From NCBI GenBank assembly GCA_910578195.1, contig CAJTOY010000003.1, positions 186,001 to 250,000 on the forward strand: a stretch of 64,000 nt of DNA, in the 5' to 3' direction. Of the stretch, positions 43,820 to 51,364 are shown piece by piece (position 1 is the stretch's first letter; the number at the start of each line of letters is the position of its first letter). The position numbers and the translations under genes are program-made. The notes under the pieces were generated by a model. That model ran no database searches. It worked only from the letters and a program-made list of their open reading frames with translations, and was not told where the DNA came from. This stretch comes from an uncultured Christensenella sp. GTDB lineage: Bacteria; Bacillota; Clostridia; Christensenellales; Borkfalkiaceae.

Positions 43820-44253
43820 GTTGGCACGGTTGGCATACATATGGTTATGGAGTAAAGATTTCTGAACTTGGCGAAATATCGATGAGCAAAGTGGTAGAGC
43901 TGGTCCAGACCGCTCCAAACTTTGCCAAGGATTTTAACAAGTGGTTAAGTGATTGTGAAATCAAAGAACCCACGTTGGAAGACTTGGAAGAATTCGATAC
44001 GTACCATTGCCTTGGACTTGTAACAGTTTTAAAAGAGATCATTTTTGAAGTCGAAAAAATAGAGCTTATAGCTTGTGACGATTTTGACGGGGAAAAGTAT
44101 CTTCTCTTCGAACAAACCTATCCTTGGCGAATGACGGAACTGGAGAAGTCCTTGAAAGAGGAAGATATTCAGTCACTCATGGTAAAATACCTTTCAAAGA
44201 TTACCGATGCGGCAATCACAATTGATTACTACGATCCCGAAAATGGAGGTTAA
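43816..44253 (+). CDS. Hypothetical protein, 145 aa
   Basis: Starts MSWHGWHTYGYGVKISEL, a tryptophan- and tyrosine-rich N-terminus often seen in small unknown mobile-element proteins. The rest is acidic and helical, ending in ITIDYYDPENGG. Coupled to the previous gene by a 4-base overlap. No motif recognised. Confidence 0.6.
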   Translation: MSWHGWHTYGYGVKISELGEISMSKVVELVQTAPNFAKDFNKWLSDCEIKEPTLEDLEEFDTYHCLGLVTVLKEIIFEVEKIELIACDDFDGEKYLLFEQTYPWRMTELEKSLKEEDIQSLMVKYLSKITDAAITIDYYDPENGG

Positions 44254-44276
44254 ACTTCGGTTAGGGAAACAACTTA

Positions 44277-44308
44277 TAAGAGCCTGACTTAATGTCGGGC
44301 TCTTAATC
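44277..44308 (+). terminator. Terminator-like hairpin
   Basis: TAAGAGCCTGAC/GTCGGGCTCTTA (44277-44288/44294-44305), one G.U pair, followed by a weak T-tract. Confidence 0.7.
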
Positions 44309-44344
44309 TCACTTTCAAAAAATTTTTACAGGAGAATCAAACAA

Positions 44345-46069
44345 ATGAACATAACAATTAGAAACATTAACCCTGAGTTTTTCCCGACGCCGAAATCTTT
44401 TTTGGAAAAAATCGAAATTGATTTTGCGGATTTGTGGGAAAAGTTACCAAGGAATATTTCTATACTCGAACCTTCTGCCGGTAAAGGCGATATAGCCGAA
44501 TGGTTTAAACACAGAACATCGGAAAATTATTACTGGCGACAGGATAGAAGATGTCTTTATTTTTCAAAATCCGATATCGATTGTATAGAGATTGAACCCG
44601 AACTGCGTTCCATGCTCAAAGGAAAATCGTACCATTTGGTGCACGACGATTTCCTTACGTTCAGCAGCTTAAAACGGTATGACCTGATTTTTATGAATCC
44701 GCCGTTCTCGAACGGGGATAAGCATCTATTAAAGGCTATCGATATGCAGGAAAGGTATGGCGGTATGGTCGTTTGCATATTAAACGCAGAGACAATACGA
44801 AATCCTCACAGCAATGTGAGAAAAATACTTAAACAGAAGCTCGACAAGTATGAAGCGCAAATCAAGTTTTATGATGGTATGTTTGCAACATACGATACCG
44901 AGCGTAAGACCGACGTGGAAGTGGCAGTTGTTGCAGTCCAGACACCGATGCCGGAAGAATTCTCGCAGTCTTTCATATTTGACAGACTTGACAAAGCAAA
45001 GGCGGAAGAACCTTTTGGGTTTGACGGCGAAGCGGAGGGTAAAGAGATTGTGCCGGAAGGCTTGGATTTTCTTGACTCATACATAAGGGATTATAACGAC
45101 GAAGTTAAGGCCGGCATAGCGATTTTGAAAGAATACAGCGCTTATGCATCGATTAGGAAAATACGCTTCGGACATATTGATTCCGAACATGACGTTGAAA
45201 CGCTGTTGCTGAAAGTAAACGGAGAAGATACGGATAAGAATAGCTTAAACAGTTATATCGAAGCTGTAAGACTCAGATACTGGAAATCGTTATTTATTAA
45301 TCCGAGGTTCGTCGGTAAGCTTACGAATAAAATGCAGAGCGAACTATACTCATCCGTAACCGAGATGAAGTATTACGACTTCACTTTGCACAACATTTTG
45401 GAGCTTATGACGCAACTGCGGGATAATACGTTAAAAGGGATAGAAGACAGTCTTATGACCTTATTCGATACCTTTTCAACTAAATATTCCTATATCGATG
45501 AGACGTCGAAAAATATCCACTATTATAACGGGTGGAAGACAAACAAAGCCCACAAAGTGAATAAACGTGTAATCATTCCTTTGCGCGGAGTTTGGTCGAA
45601 CTGGAAATATAGCGGAAAAGACCACTGGTCGCTGAGTCAGTATGAGGCAATAAGTACGTTAAGGGATCTTGCAAAAGCCCTTGATTACATAGCCGATCCC
45701 GTTTACAGCAATATCGATACGCATCATAATTTGGAAAACCAGATTAAGATAAATTTCGATATGGGCAATGCGTCAAACATCGAAACAAAGTATTTCATAC
45801 TGACTTTCTACAAGAAGGGTACCTGTCATATCGTTTTCAAAGACGATGAACTGCTGGAGAAATTTAACCTTTATGTAGGACGTCAAAGAGATTGGTTACC
45901 GCCTTGTTACGGGCGTAAAGCTTACAAGGATTTGGACGAAGAAGAACGTGCAGTTGCAGACTCGTTCAGCGGTGGCGAAGAGGGCTATAACGAGATTTTC
46001 GAGAATCCTACGAAGTATTTGGTAGATAGCTCTCAGATGTTATTACTCACGGAAGGAACTTCCGTATAA
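44345..46069 (+). CDS. DUF4942-type class I methyltransferase
   Basis: 574 residues. The N-terminal half is a SAM-dependent methyltransferase: FFPTPKSFLEKI at the start, EPSAGKGD at about 42 (SAM-binding motif I), and NPPF at 118-121 (catalytic motif IV of amino-DNA methylases). The C-terminal 300 residues match the DUF4942 extension by size and position. Such proteins are probable DNA N6-adenine or related methylases on phages and conjugative elements. CAGGAG precedes the ATG. It heads a group with NADAR and a second methylase-like gene. Confidence 0.75.
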   Translation: MNITIRNINPEFFPTPKSFLEKIEIDFADLWEKLPRNISILEPSAGKGDIAEWFKHRTSENYYWRQDRRCLYFSKSDIDCIEIEPELRSMLKGKSYHLVHDDFLTFSSLKRYDLIFMNPPFSNGDKHLLKAIDMQERYGGMVVCILNAETIRNPHSNVRKILKQKLDKYEAQIKFYDGMFATYDTERKTDVEVAVVAVQTPMPEEFSQSFIFDRLDKAKAEEPFGFDGEAEGKEIVPEGLDFLDSYIRDYNDEVKAGIAILKEYSAYASIRKIRFGHIDSEHDVETLLLKVNGEDTDKNSLNSYIEAVRLRYWKSLFINPRFVGKLTNKMQSELYSSVTEMKYYDFTLHNILELMTQLRDNTLKGIEDSLMTLFDTFSTKYSYIDETSKNIHYYNGWKTNKAHKVNKRVIIPLRGVWSNWKYSGKDHWSLSQYEAISTLRDLAKALDYIADPVYSNIDTHHNLENQIKINFDMGNASNIETKYFILTFYKKGTCHIVFKDDELLEKFNLYVGRQRDWLPPCYGRKAYKDLDEEERAVADSFSGGEEGYNEIFENPTKYLVDSSQMLLLTEGTSV

Positions 46070-46087
46070 AAATAAGGAGATACAATT

Positions 46088-46260
46088 ATGAAAAGTATAT
46101 TCAGACACTTTACGGAATTGGTCTTAAGATTGATTTATGCAAAGGTTGTGCCGAAATGTTGAAGGAATATAATCCGTATGTTACACCCGGCGGACAACCT
46201 ATCCCGCGTAAGCTCATAGAGATAAATATAGTTCCAATTAAGCAATGCGATAATTACTAA
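46088..46260 (+). pseudogene. Small cysteine protein with apparent frameshift near start
   Basis: AAGGAG and the ATG at 46088 open a frame that closes after 24 poor-quality codons. The +2 frame from just after the start reads KYIQTLYGIGLKIDL, CKGCAEMLKEYNP and runs cleanly to the TAA at 46258. One extra A in the AAAA run after the ATG would restore a 57-residue protein with a CXXC knuckle. Either a real pseudogene, programmed slippage, or a sequencing error in the A-run. Confidence 0.5.
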
Positions 46261-46292
46261 TAACACAATAAAAACTATCAGGAGAAAATTTT

Positions 46293-47231
46293 ATGGAAAC
46301 AAACAACAAAACAATATCAGCATTCAGAGGGAAGTATGCTTTCCTTAGTAACTTTTACGAAACCGAGATTTACTGTTGGGGATTTAAGTACAGAAACGCG
46401 GAAGCAGCGTTTCAGGCAATGAAGAATCCACTTAAAGCAGGGATGTTCGAAGGTTTGAATGCAAAGGAAGCAAAGAAGCTTGGACGCACCGTAGAATTGC
46501 GAAAGGATTGGGAAAAGCATAAAGAGGGTTTCATGTACACCGTTTGCTTGGCTAAATTCACGCAAAATATGGAACTCGAAGAAAAGCTTTTGGCAACGGG
46601 CGATAAGGTTCTTGAGGAAGGCAATAATTGGGGTGATACCGAATGGGGCATTTGCAATGGTGTAGGTAAAAACTTGCTCGGAAATATTTTGATGCGTATA
46701 AGGGGAGAACTCCAGAAATGTCGTCGGGAGAAATTTGAAGCCGAAATGAAAAATTTACATAAATTGCACGCATTGCGCGATTATATTTGGGGTAACTTCA
46801 ATAAGTCGGAGCCGATTTATCATCAACTGCTGCATGTGGCTGAAACGGCTATCGCAGACAAGCTTGACGATATTGCTTTACTTAGAGGCGCAAAAATTAT
46901 CAAGACGAATAAGAGGAAAAAGTATGTCTTCGAAGTTGGACGCAACTGTATCGGTGCTGCAGACGTTTATCTTAACGGCGAGCTCCTTGTCAGTCTTGCA
47001 GATGAGGTTGTCAAGGCTACCGATGCAAACGTTATATATACCGATATTGTAAAAGGTATGGGTAGCCGCATTCCGGATGCGGTCTTCGTTAAAGCGCTCT
47101 TGTACAGCCCCGGCGATGATATCTGCCATTTGAGCGATAAGGTAAAAGCAGTGCTCGACCGCGACGTTCCGAAAGAAATTTTGGATGAGCTGCAGAGAAA
47201 TTTAGAAAGGTCTAAAAAGGACGGTAACTGA
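46293..47231 (+). CDS. NADAR-domain protein with C-terminal extension
   Basis: 312 residues. Residues about 5-150 form a NADAR (YbiA-type) domain: SAFRGKYAFLSNFY, NAEAAFQAMK and DTEWGICNGVGKNLLGNILM are diagnostic. NADAR enzymes act on ADP-ribose-related N-glycosides, and some remove ADP-ribose from guanine in DNA. The last 160 residues (from HVAETAIADKLDDIALL) are an extra domain I do not know. CAGGAG precedes the ATG. The methylase-like gene follows at once, which hints at joint work on modified DNA. Confidence 0.82.
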   Translation: METNNKTISAFRGKYAFLSNFYETEIYCWGFKYRNAEAAFQAMKNPLKAGMFEGLNAKEAKKLGRTVELRKDWEKHKEGFMYTVCLAKFTQNMELEEKLLATGDKVLEEGNNWGDTEWGICNGVGKNLLGNILMRIRGELQKCRREKFEAEMKNLHKLHALRDYIWGNFNKSEPIYHQLLHVAETAIADKLDDIALLRGAKIIKTNKRKKYVFEVGRNCIGAADVYLNGELLVSLADEVVKATDANVIYTDIVKGMGSRIPDAVFVKALLYSPGDDICHLSDKVKAVLDRDVPKEILDELQRNLERSKKDGN

Positions 47232-47232
47232 T

Positions 47233-48147
47233 ATGAGGACACTGAAATCGATTGTGTCCTATCCTGAGCGTGGCGAGGGCGGAAATAACCGTTATAGGGG
47301 AAACTGCTCTCCCAAGCTCATAGAGGACCTTATAGGCTTTTTTAAACCCAAAGAAATCTGCGACTATATGTGCGGCAGCAACACAACAAAAGCGGCAGCT
47401 GAAAAGTGTGGGGTAATCAGTCATACCTACGACCTGCACAGCGGGTTTGACATTATGAACTGTGAAATTTCGGAACGCCCTGAGTTTGTATTCTGGCATC
47501 CGCCTTACTGGGACATTGTACTGTATTCCGACGTCATGTATAAGGCGGCGGACGTACAGGCGAAGTACGGTTATGATCCGCGTATGCTGGATTTATCCCG
47601 TATACCGGATTGGAGCAAGTTTGTCGAAGCGATGAACTATGCTATGATGAAGCAGTTTGCCGCACTCGAGAAGGGCGGACGTATGGCTGTGCTTATGGGC
47701 GACATTAAGAAGAAAGGGAAGCTTTACAGTATGCTGTCCGAAATAGTTAAGCCTGGAACGCTTGAAAATATCATAATCAAAGCGCAACATAATTGCTTTT
47801 CAGATAATATCAATTATAGCGGTTCATTTATACCGATTCTGCACGAGTACGTTATGATTGTCCATAAGGACAATTCTCTTGTAATACCGATTTTGACTAC
47901 AAAGAAGATTGAGGCGGACGTGCGGGATATGAAGGGAACAACTTGGCGCGACGTGGTTGCAGGAGTTTTGGAAAGCTGCCAAAGTGCAGTCTCTCTGAAT
48001 TACATCTATGAACAAGTCGAGCCGCATAAGAAGGCACAAGAAAATAAATGGTGGCGCGAAAAGGTGCGTCAGACGCTACAAATAAATCCGCAGTTCTTTT
48101 ACAAGACTGAACGAGGAATGTGGGGTGTTAAACATAAAGTAGCATAA
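47233..48147 (+). CDS. DNA methylase-like protein with HPPY motif and winged-helix end
   Basis: 304 residues. An N-terminal methylase-like fold has CDYMCGSNTTKAAAE (SAM-binding region) and WHPPYWD at 88-94, where His replaces the usual Asn or Asp of motif IV. DYVIVHK-like strands follow. The C-terminal 75 residues (TWRDVVAGVLESCQ onward, KWWREKVRQTLQ) look like an HARE/ASXL-type helix-turn-helix. Either an altered-base methylase or an inactive DNA reader. The start is one base after the NADAR gene. Confidence 0.65.
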   Translation: MRTLKSIVSYPERGEGGNNRYRGNCSPKLIEDLIGFFKPKEICDYMCGSNTTKAAAEKCGVISHTYDLHSGFDIMNCEISERPEFVFWHPPYWDIVLYSDVMYKAADVQAKYGYDPRMLDLSRIPDWSKFVEAMNYAMMKQFAALEKGGRMAVLMGDIKKKGKLYSMLSEIVKPGTLENIIIKAQHNCFSDNINYSGSFIPILHEYVMIVHKDNSLVIPILTTKKIEADVRDMKGTTWRDVVAGVLESCQSAVSLNYIYEQVEPHKKAQENKWWREKVRQTLQINPQFFYKTERGMWGVKHKVA

Positions 48148-48156
48148 AAAAGTGAG

Positions 48157-48185
48157 CCGGCGGAATCTATCCGCCGGTCTTACTA
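48157..48185 (+). terminator. Hairpin after methylase-like gene
   Basis: CCGGCGGA/TCCGCCGG (48157-48164/48170-48177), perfect 8 bp with a 5-base loop and TCTTACT tail. Confidence 0.65.
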
Positions 48186-48207
48186 ATAAAATTAAAGGAG
48201 AATAATT

Positions 48208-48594
48208 ATGGATATATTGATTAATACCTTTCCTGATGAGAAAGTTTTGGATGGGCTGACATTTGAAAAGGTTAAACTAAAATATGGCACAGGAAGATCA
48301 AGTACTTTTAGTACACTGAATGGAAAAAAGACATCATATCGACATGGTGTCATGACTGAAATTGGCGATATTGAAGTATCAGTCTGGATGCAAATCGTAG
48401 AGTGCCTTATTCGAAAAGCAAATGAAACTGAGTTATACAATAATTTATTTGAATGGGTAGCCGATACTATGAACTGGTCGGATAATGAAATAGAGCGAAG
48501 AAAGTATGCACTTGAACTTCACGCTGCCAGAATCTTTGATAACCCTAAATGGATTTACTACATAGCATTTAATCAAAAATATCGAAAATTATAA
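48208..48594 (+). CDS. Hypothetical protein, 128 aa
   Basis: Soluble, mixed helix/strand, with FPDEKVLDGLTFEKVKL and SWLIRKANETELYNN-type stretches. No motif recognised. AAAGGAG precedes the ATG. It is the last gene of the higher-GC part before the AT-rich RiPP island, with a strong terminator after it. Confidence 0.55.
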   Translation: MDILINTFPDEKVLDGLTFEKVKLKYGTGRSSTFSTLNGKKTSYRHGVMTEIGDIEVSVWMQIVECLIRKANETELYNNLFEWVADTMNWSDNEIERRKYALELHAARIFDNPKWIYYIAFNQKYRKL

Positions 48595-48615
48595 AAAATA
48601 ATTAAGTGAATTATA

Positions 48616-48648
48616 AATGGCGGGTAATTAGTTGCTCGCCATTTTTTT
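48616..48648 (+). terminator. Rho-independent terminator
   Basis: AATGGCGGGTAA/TTGCTCGCCATT (48616-48627/48632-48643) with two G.U pairs, loop TTAG, seven T. Confidence 0.85.
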
Positions 48649-48658
48649 AATTTTGGTA

Positions 48659-48687
48659 TTGACAATACTAAAATATAGTGCTATTAT
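48659..48687 (+). promoter_or_regulatory. Promoter of RiPP island
   Basis: TTGACA (48659-48664), 17-base spacer, TATTAT (48682-48687). Downstream, AATACTTA/TAAGTATT (48706-48713/48732-48739) is an 8-bp dyad 18 bases apart and a candidate operator for the PadR protein encoded next. Confidence 0.75.
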
Positions 48688-48815
48688 ATGTATGAAGTTA
48701 AACTAAATACTTATTTTTGATTTGGTGAATTTAAGTATTATTCTAAAGATAAACGGAGTTTGAATTAGCCGATTTACATAGTTATGTTTATGGAGGCAAT
48801 TAAAAGTAACTCATA

Positions 48816-49166
48816 ATGATTAAATCTAGTGAATTTATTAAAGGGTATACTGAAATAATAGTATGTGCACTATTGATGGATGGGGATGATTATATATATA
48901 ATTTAGTAAAAAAAATTAATAATCATAATAGTGGTTGTATTCAGATAAGTAACCCGTCTATGTTAATGATAATGAAAAAATTGACATTAGAAGGAAAAGT
49001 TTCTTCGTATATAAAAACTAGTACCATGGGGGCAGATAGACGATATTATAAATTAACAGATATAGGAATTAAGTTTTATAAAGAAAATGTAATTGGGTTT
49101 ATTGAATCAATTGAAACATTAAAAGAATTAGTTTTAGGAGATATGAATTATGGAAGCAAAGATTAA
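48816..49166 (+). CDS. PadR-family transcriptional regulator
   Basis: 116 residues. KGYTEIIVCALLMDGDDYIY at the start, SNPSMLMIMKKLTLEGKV in the recognition part and RRYYKLTDIGIKFY in the wing match PadR winged-helix regulators. It overlaps the HAAS gene by 17 bases, the usual pairing in which a HAAS-domain membrane protein modulates the PadR protein. It probably controls the RiPP island; the dyad at 48706 is a possible site. The spacing to the upstream GGAGG is long (19 bases). Confidence 0.85.
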   Translation: MIKSSEFIKGYTEIIVCALLMDGDDYIYNLVKKINNHNSGCIQISNPSMLMIMKKLTLEGKVSSYIKTSTMGADRRYYKLTDIGIKFYKENVIGFIESIETLKELVLGDMNYGSKD

Positions 49167-49827
49167 AAAATATATTAGGTCAGTAATGAAATCTTATAAT
49201 GTATTTAATGAAAATCTTGAGAAAGAACTAATTATATCTTGTTTGGATGAATATCATATGCAACTTTCAAATGGGCAGAATGAAAATTCGTCGTTTAACT
49301 ATGCCATCTCTGAAGTTGAATCTATAATAAAACAAATGGGACCAAAGAAAAATATATTTAGTTTTTCTTTGATAATTTGTATAATTTTTTTCTGTATTTC
49401 TATAGCAGAGTTTTTAATTTCTGTATTATTTAGTAGTGAGCTAGACATTTATGGTGCAGAAATGTTGATCGTTTCTTGCGCATTAGTGGTTTTGTTATGT
49501 TATACAGTCATTGGTCGAAGAAGGCGAAAATGGTTTAACGTAGTAGTAATTTCTTTACTCTTATTAAGTTGGATAATCACACTCGGACAGATAGGAATAT
49601 ATGCTTTTCATGCGACAATGCCAGATAGGTATTGGAGTGCAGATTACATTTTTCCATGCGTCATAAAAATTTTTACTTATATTACAGAAACTATTGATCC
49701 ACCTAATTACGTTTTGTTTGATCAAAAAATATTTATATCTCTAAACATTGTTATATCATTAATTGAACTAATAATAATAGGTATATTATATATTAGAGAA
49801 AAAAAGAAAGGAGGTAGCAAAATATGA
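49150..49827 (+). CDS. HAAS/DUF1700-like membrane protein, PadR partner
   Basis: 225 residues. The cytoplasmic start (YIRSVMKSYNVFNENLEKEL, DEYHMQLSNGQNE) resembles HAAS domains, with helices at about 76-98, 105-122, 127-150 and 195-215 in the membrane. PadR-HAAS pairs sense envelope stress or signals in Bacillota. It overlaps both neighbours, so it is co-translated with the regulator and the peptidase. Confidence 0.7.
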   Translation: MEAKIKKYIRSVMKSYNVFNENLEKELIISCLDEYHMQLSNGQNENSSFNYAISEVESIIKQMGPKKNIFSFSLIICIIFFCISIAEFLISVLFSSELDIYGAEMLIVSCALVVLLCYTVIGRRRRKWFNVVVISLLLLSWIITLGQIGIYAFHATMPDRYWSADYIFPCVIKIFTYITETIDPPNYVLFDQKIFISLNIVISLIELIIIGILYIREKKKGGSKI

Positions 49828-51095
49828 AATTTCTAATTATTTTGCTTGTAGCCATTGTTACTGGTGTATCAGGTGGAACAGCCACGGCAGTAGCGGCAAC
49901 AACGCAAGCGTATTGTGAATTTTCAAGTGAGCAAAGAATCGTTGAAGAAAGAATCATAGAAGATTTTGACGGCAACGAATTCAAACTTTATGAATTGGAA
50001 AATGGCTATGCTATATATAGTCTTTCTAATAATGAAGAAATATTTATAGAGGGATCATATGAAACTCATTCCCCATATAAATTTTATAAGGACAATGAAT
50101 TGCGTTATCTTGGTCCTGGTAATTATTTCTACATAAATGAAGATGGAGTTTATAATATTTTAGACCAGAGCATAATTGAAGAGGATTTGCAGGCTGCATC
50201 GTATCGGCTTAACGACGAGATGACAATCCAAACAAGAGGTTCTTCAAGCAAGCCTGATCCGAATCAAACTACTACTGATATAAATGGGTATACTGTTGTA
50301 AATAGGGCACACTATTTTAAAAATTTGACAGCATTCCCAGAAAATTGGTTTGGTGAATGTGGTTTAATTGCATTGTCAATTATGTTAAGCTATTATGATA
50401 CTTTTTATAATGATAATTTTATTCCGAATACCAAAACATACGATGCGCGTTATTACAAAAAAGTAACTCGTTCTGGTGGATCGGGATATGAATTGGATTA
50501 TACTAAAGCGGAAAATTTAACTAAATTGGGCTCCACTAGTTATAAATCTAATGGAAATTACTCTTATACAGATTGGAATACGATGCCAGGAACAACTTAT
50601 GCAATGCGCGATTATTTGTTTGATAATTATATGCATAAATTTATGGGTATCGGGTGGGAATCTGCTGGTTATCCGATGCTTAATGGAGAATTGGCATCTA
50701 CATTAAAAGATTATATGAAAGGAAACTGTTCATCTTTGCAAAATGATGTTGAAATAAGACACGGTAGTCTTTTTTATACTCACGCAAGACCGAAAGAGTA
50801 TATAAACGAAGGGCTTCCAACATGTTTAGTGCTTCAAAAATATGATTCATCTGCTGGTTCAGGTAAAGCACACGTAGTAGTTGCATATGGACATAAAGAT
50901 GGTAAATTCTTGGCACACTTTGGCTGGTGGCCGGGTTCTAAAAGTAACGCTGCTGTTGTAATTAATAGTGCTACAATTTACGGTTATTTTACTATGAAAT
51001 ATAATGGTCCACATGTTCATTCCAGTAATGTAAGGACATATTCAGGTGGTCAAACTTATAACGTCTGTGGATGCGGATATGCTCAAGCAGCCTAA
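49824..51095 (+). CDS. Secreted papain-like cysteine peptidase
   Basis: 423 residues. A signal peptide covers about 1-25 (MKFLIILLVAIVTGV, ending TAVAA). The likely catalytic Cys is in WFGECGLIALSIMLSYYDT near 175 and the His in KAHVVVAYGHKDG near 348, the layout of C39-like and related secreted peptidases. A GHPHVHSS-type histidine region and CGCGY at the C-terminus could bind metal. AAGGAGGTAGC precedes the ATG. Coding for a protease in a RiPP island suggests leader removal or peptide maturation outside the cell, which is inference. Confidence 0.75.
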   Translation: MKFLIILLVAIVTGVSGGTATAVAATTQAYCEFSSEQRIVEERIIEDFDGNEFKLYELENGYAIYSLSNNEEIFIEGSYETHSPYKFYKDNELRYLGPGNYFYINEDGVYNILDQSIIEEDLQAASYRLNDEMTIQTRGSSSKPDPNQTTTDINGYTVVNRAHYFKNLTAFPENWFGECGLIALSIMLSYYDTFYNDNFIPNTKTYDARYYKKVTRSGGSGYELDYTKAENLTKLGSTSYKSNGNYSYTDWNTMPGTTYAMRDYLFDNYMHKFMGIGWESAGYPMLNGELASTLKDYMKGNCSSLQNDVEIRHGSLFYTHARPKEYINEGLPTCLVLQKYDSSAGSGKAHVVVAYGHKDGKFLAHFGWWPGSKSNAAVVINSATIYGYFTMKYNGPHVHSSNVRTYSGGQTYNVCGCGYAQAA

Positions 51096-51131
51096 AGAGT
51101 GTGATTCTAAATATTTAATTGTATAATGAAT

Positions 51132-51172
51132 AAAAACGGCGTTTATCATTAAAAGATAAATGTCGTTTTTTC
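51132..51172 (+). terminator. Terminator after peptidase gene
   Basis: AAAAACGGCGTTTATC/GATAAATGTCGTTTTT (51132-51147/51155-51170), near-perfect 16-bp stem. Confidence 0.8.
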
Positions 51173-51303
51173 AATAATGAGTATTATTTCTATTTTGTGA
51201 AATGGAAGATTTTGATATTATAGCAGATAATCTGATATTCGATTAAATAATGTTATAAATTCACATTCTAATGTAAAATTTTAACATTTTTTTAATAAAA
51301 CTA

Positions 51304-51333
51304 TTGCCAAGTAATTGTCTAATATGCTATCAT
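51304..51333 (+). promoter_or_regulatory. Promoter of RiPP biosynthetic operon
   Basis: TTGCCA (51304-51309), 18-base spacer, TATCAT (51328-51333). The transcript starts near 51340. Confidence 0.7.
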
Positions 51334-51364
51334 ATATATGAAATATAAAGGGGGGATCAAGATA

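Noticed and set aside
51338..51364. Upstream in-frame start of the B12-radical SAM gene
   Set aside because: It lies just before the likely transcription start, and the GGGGGG RBS serves the ATG at 51365.
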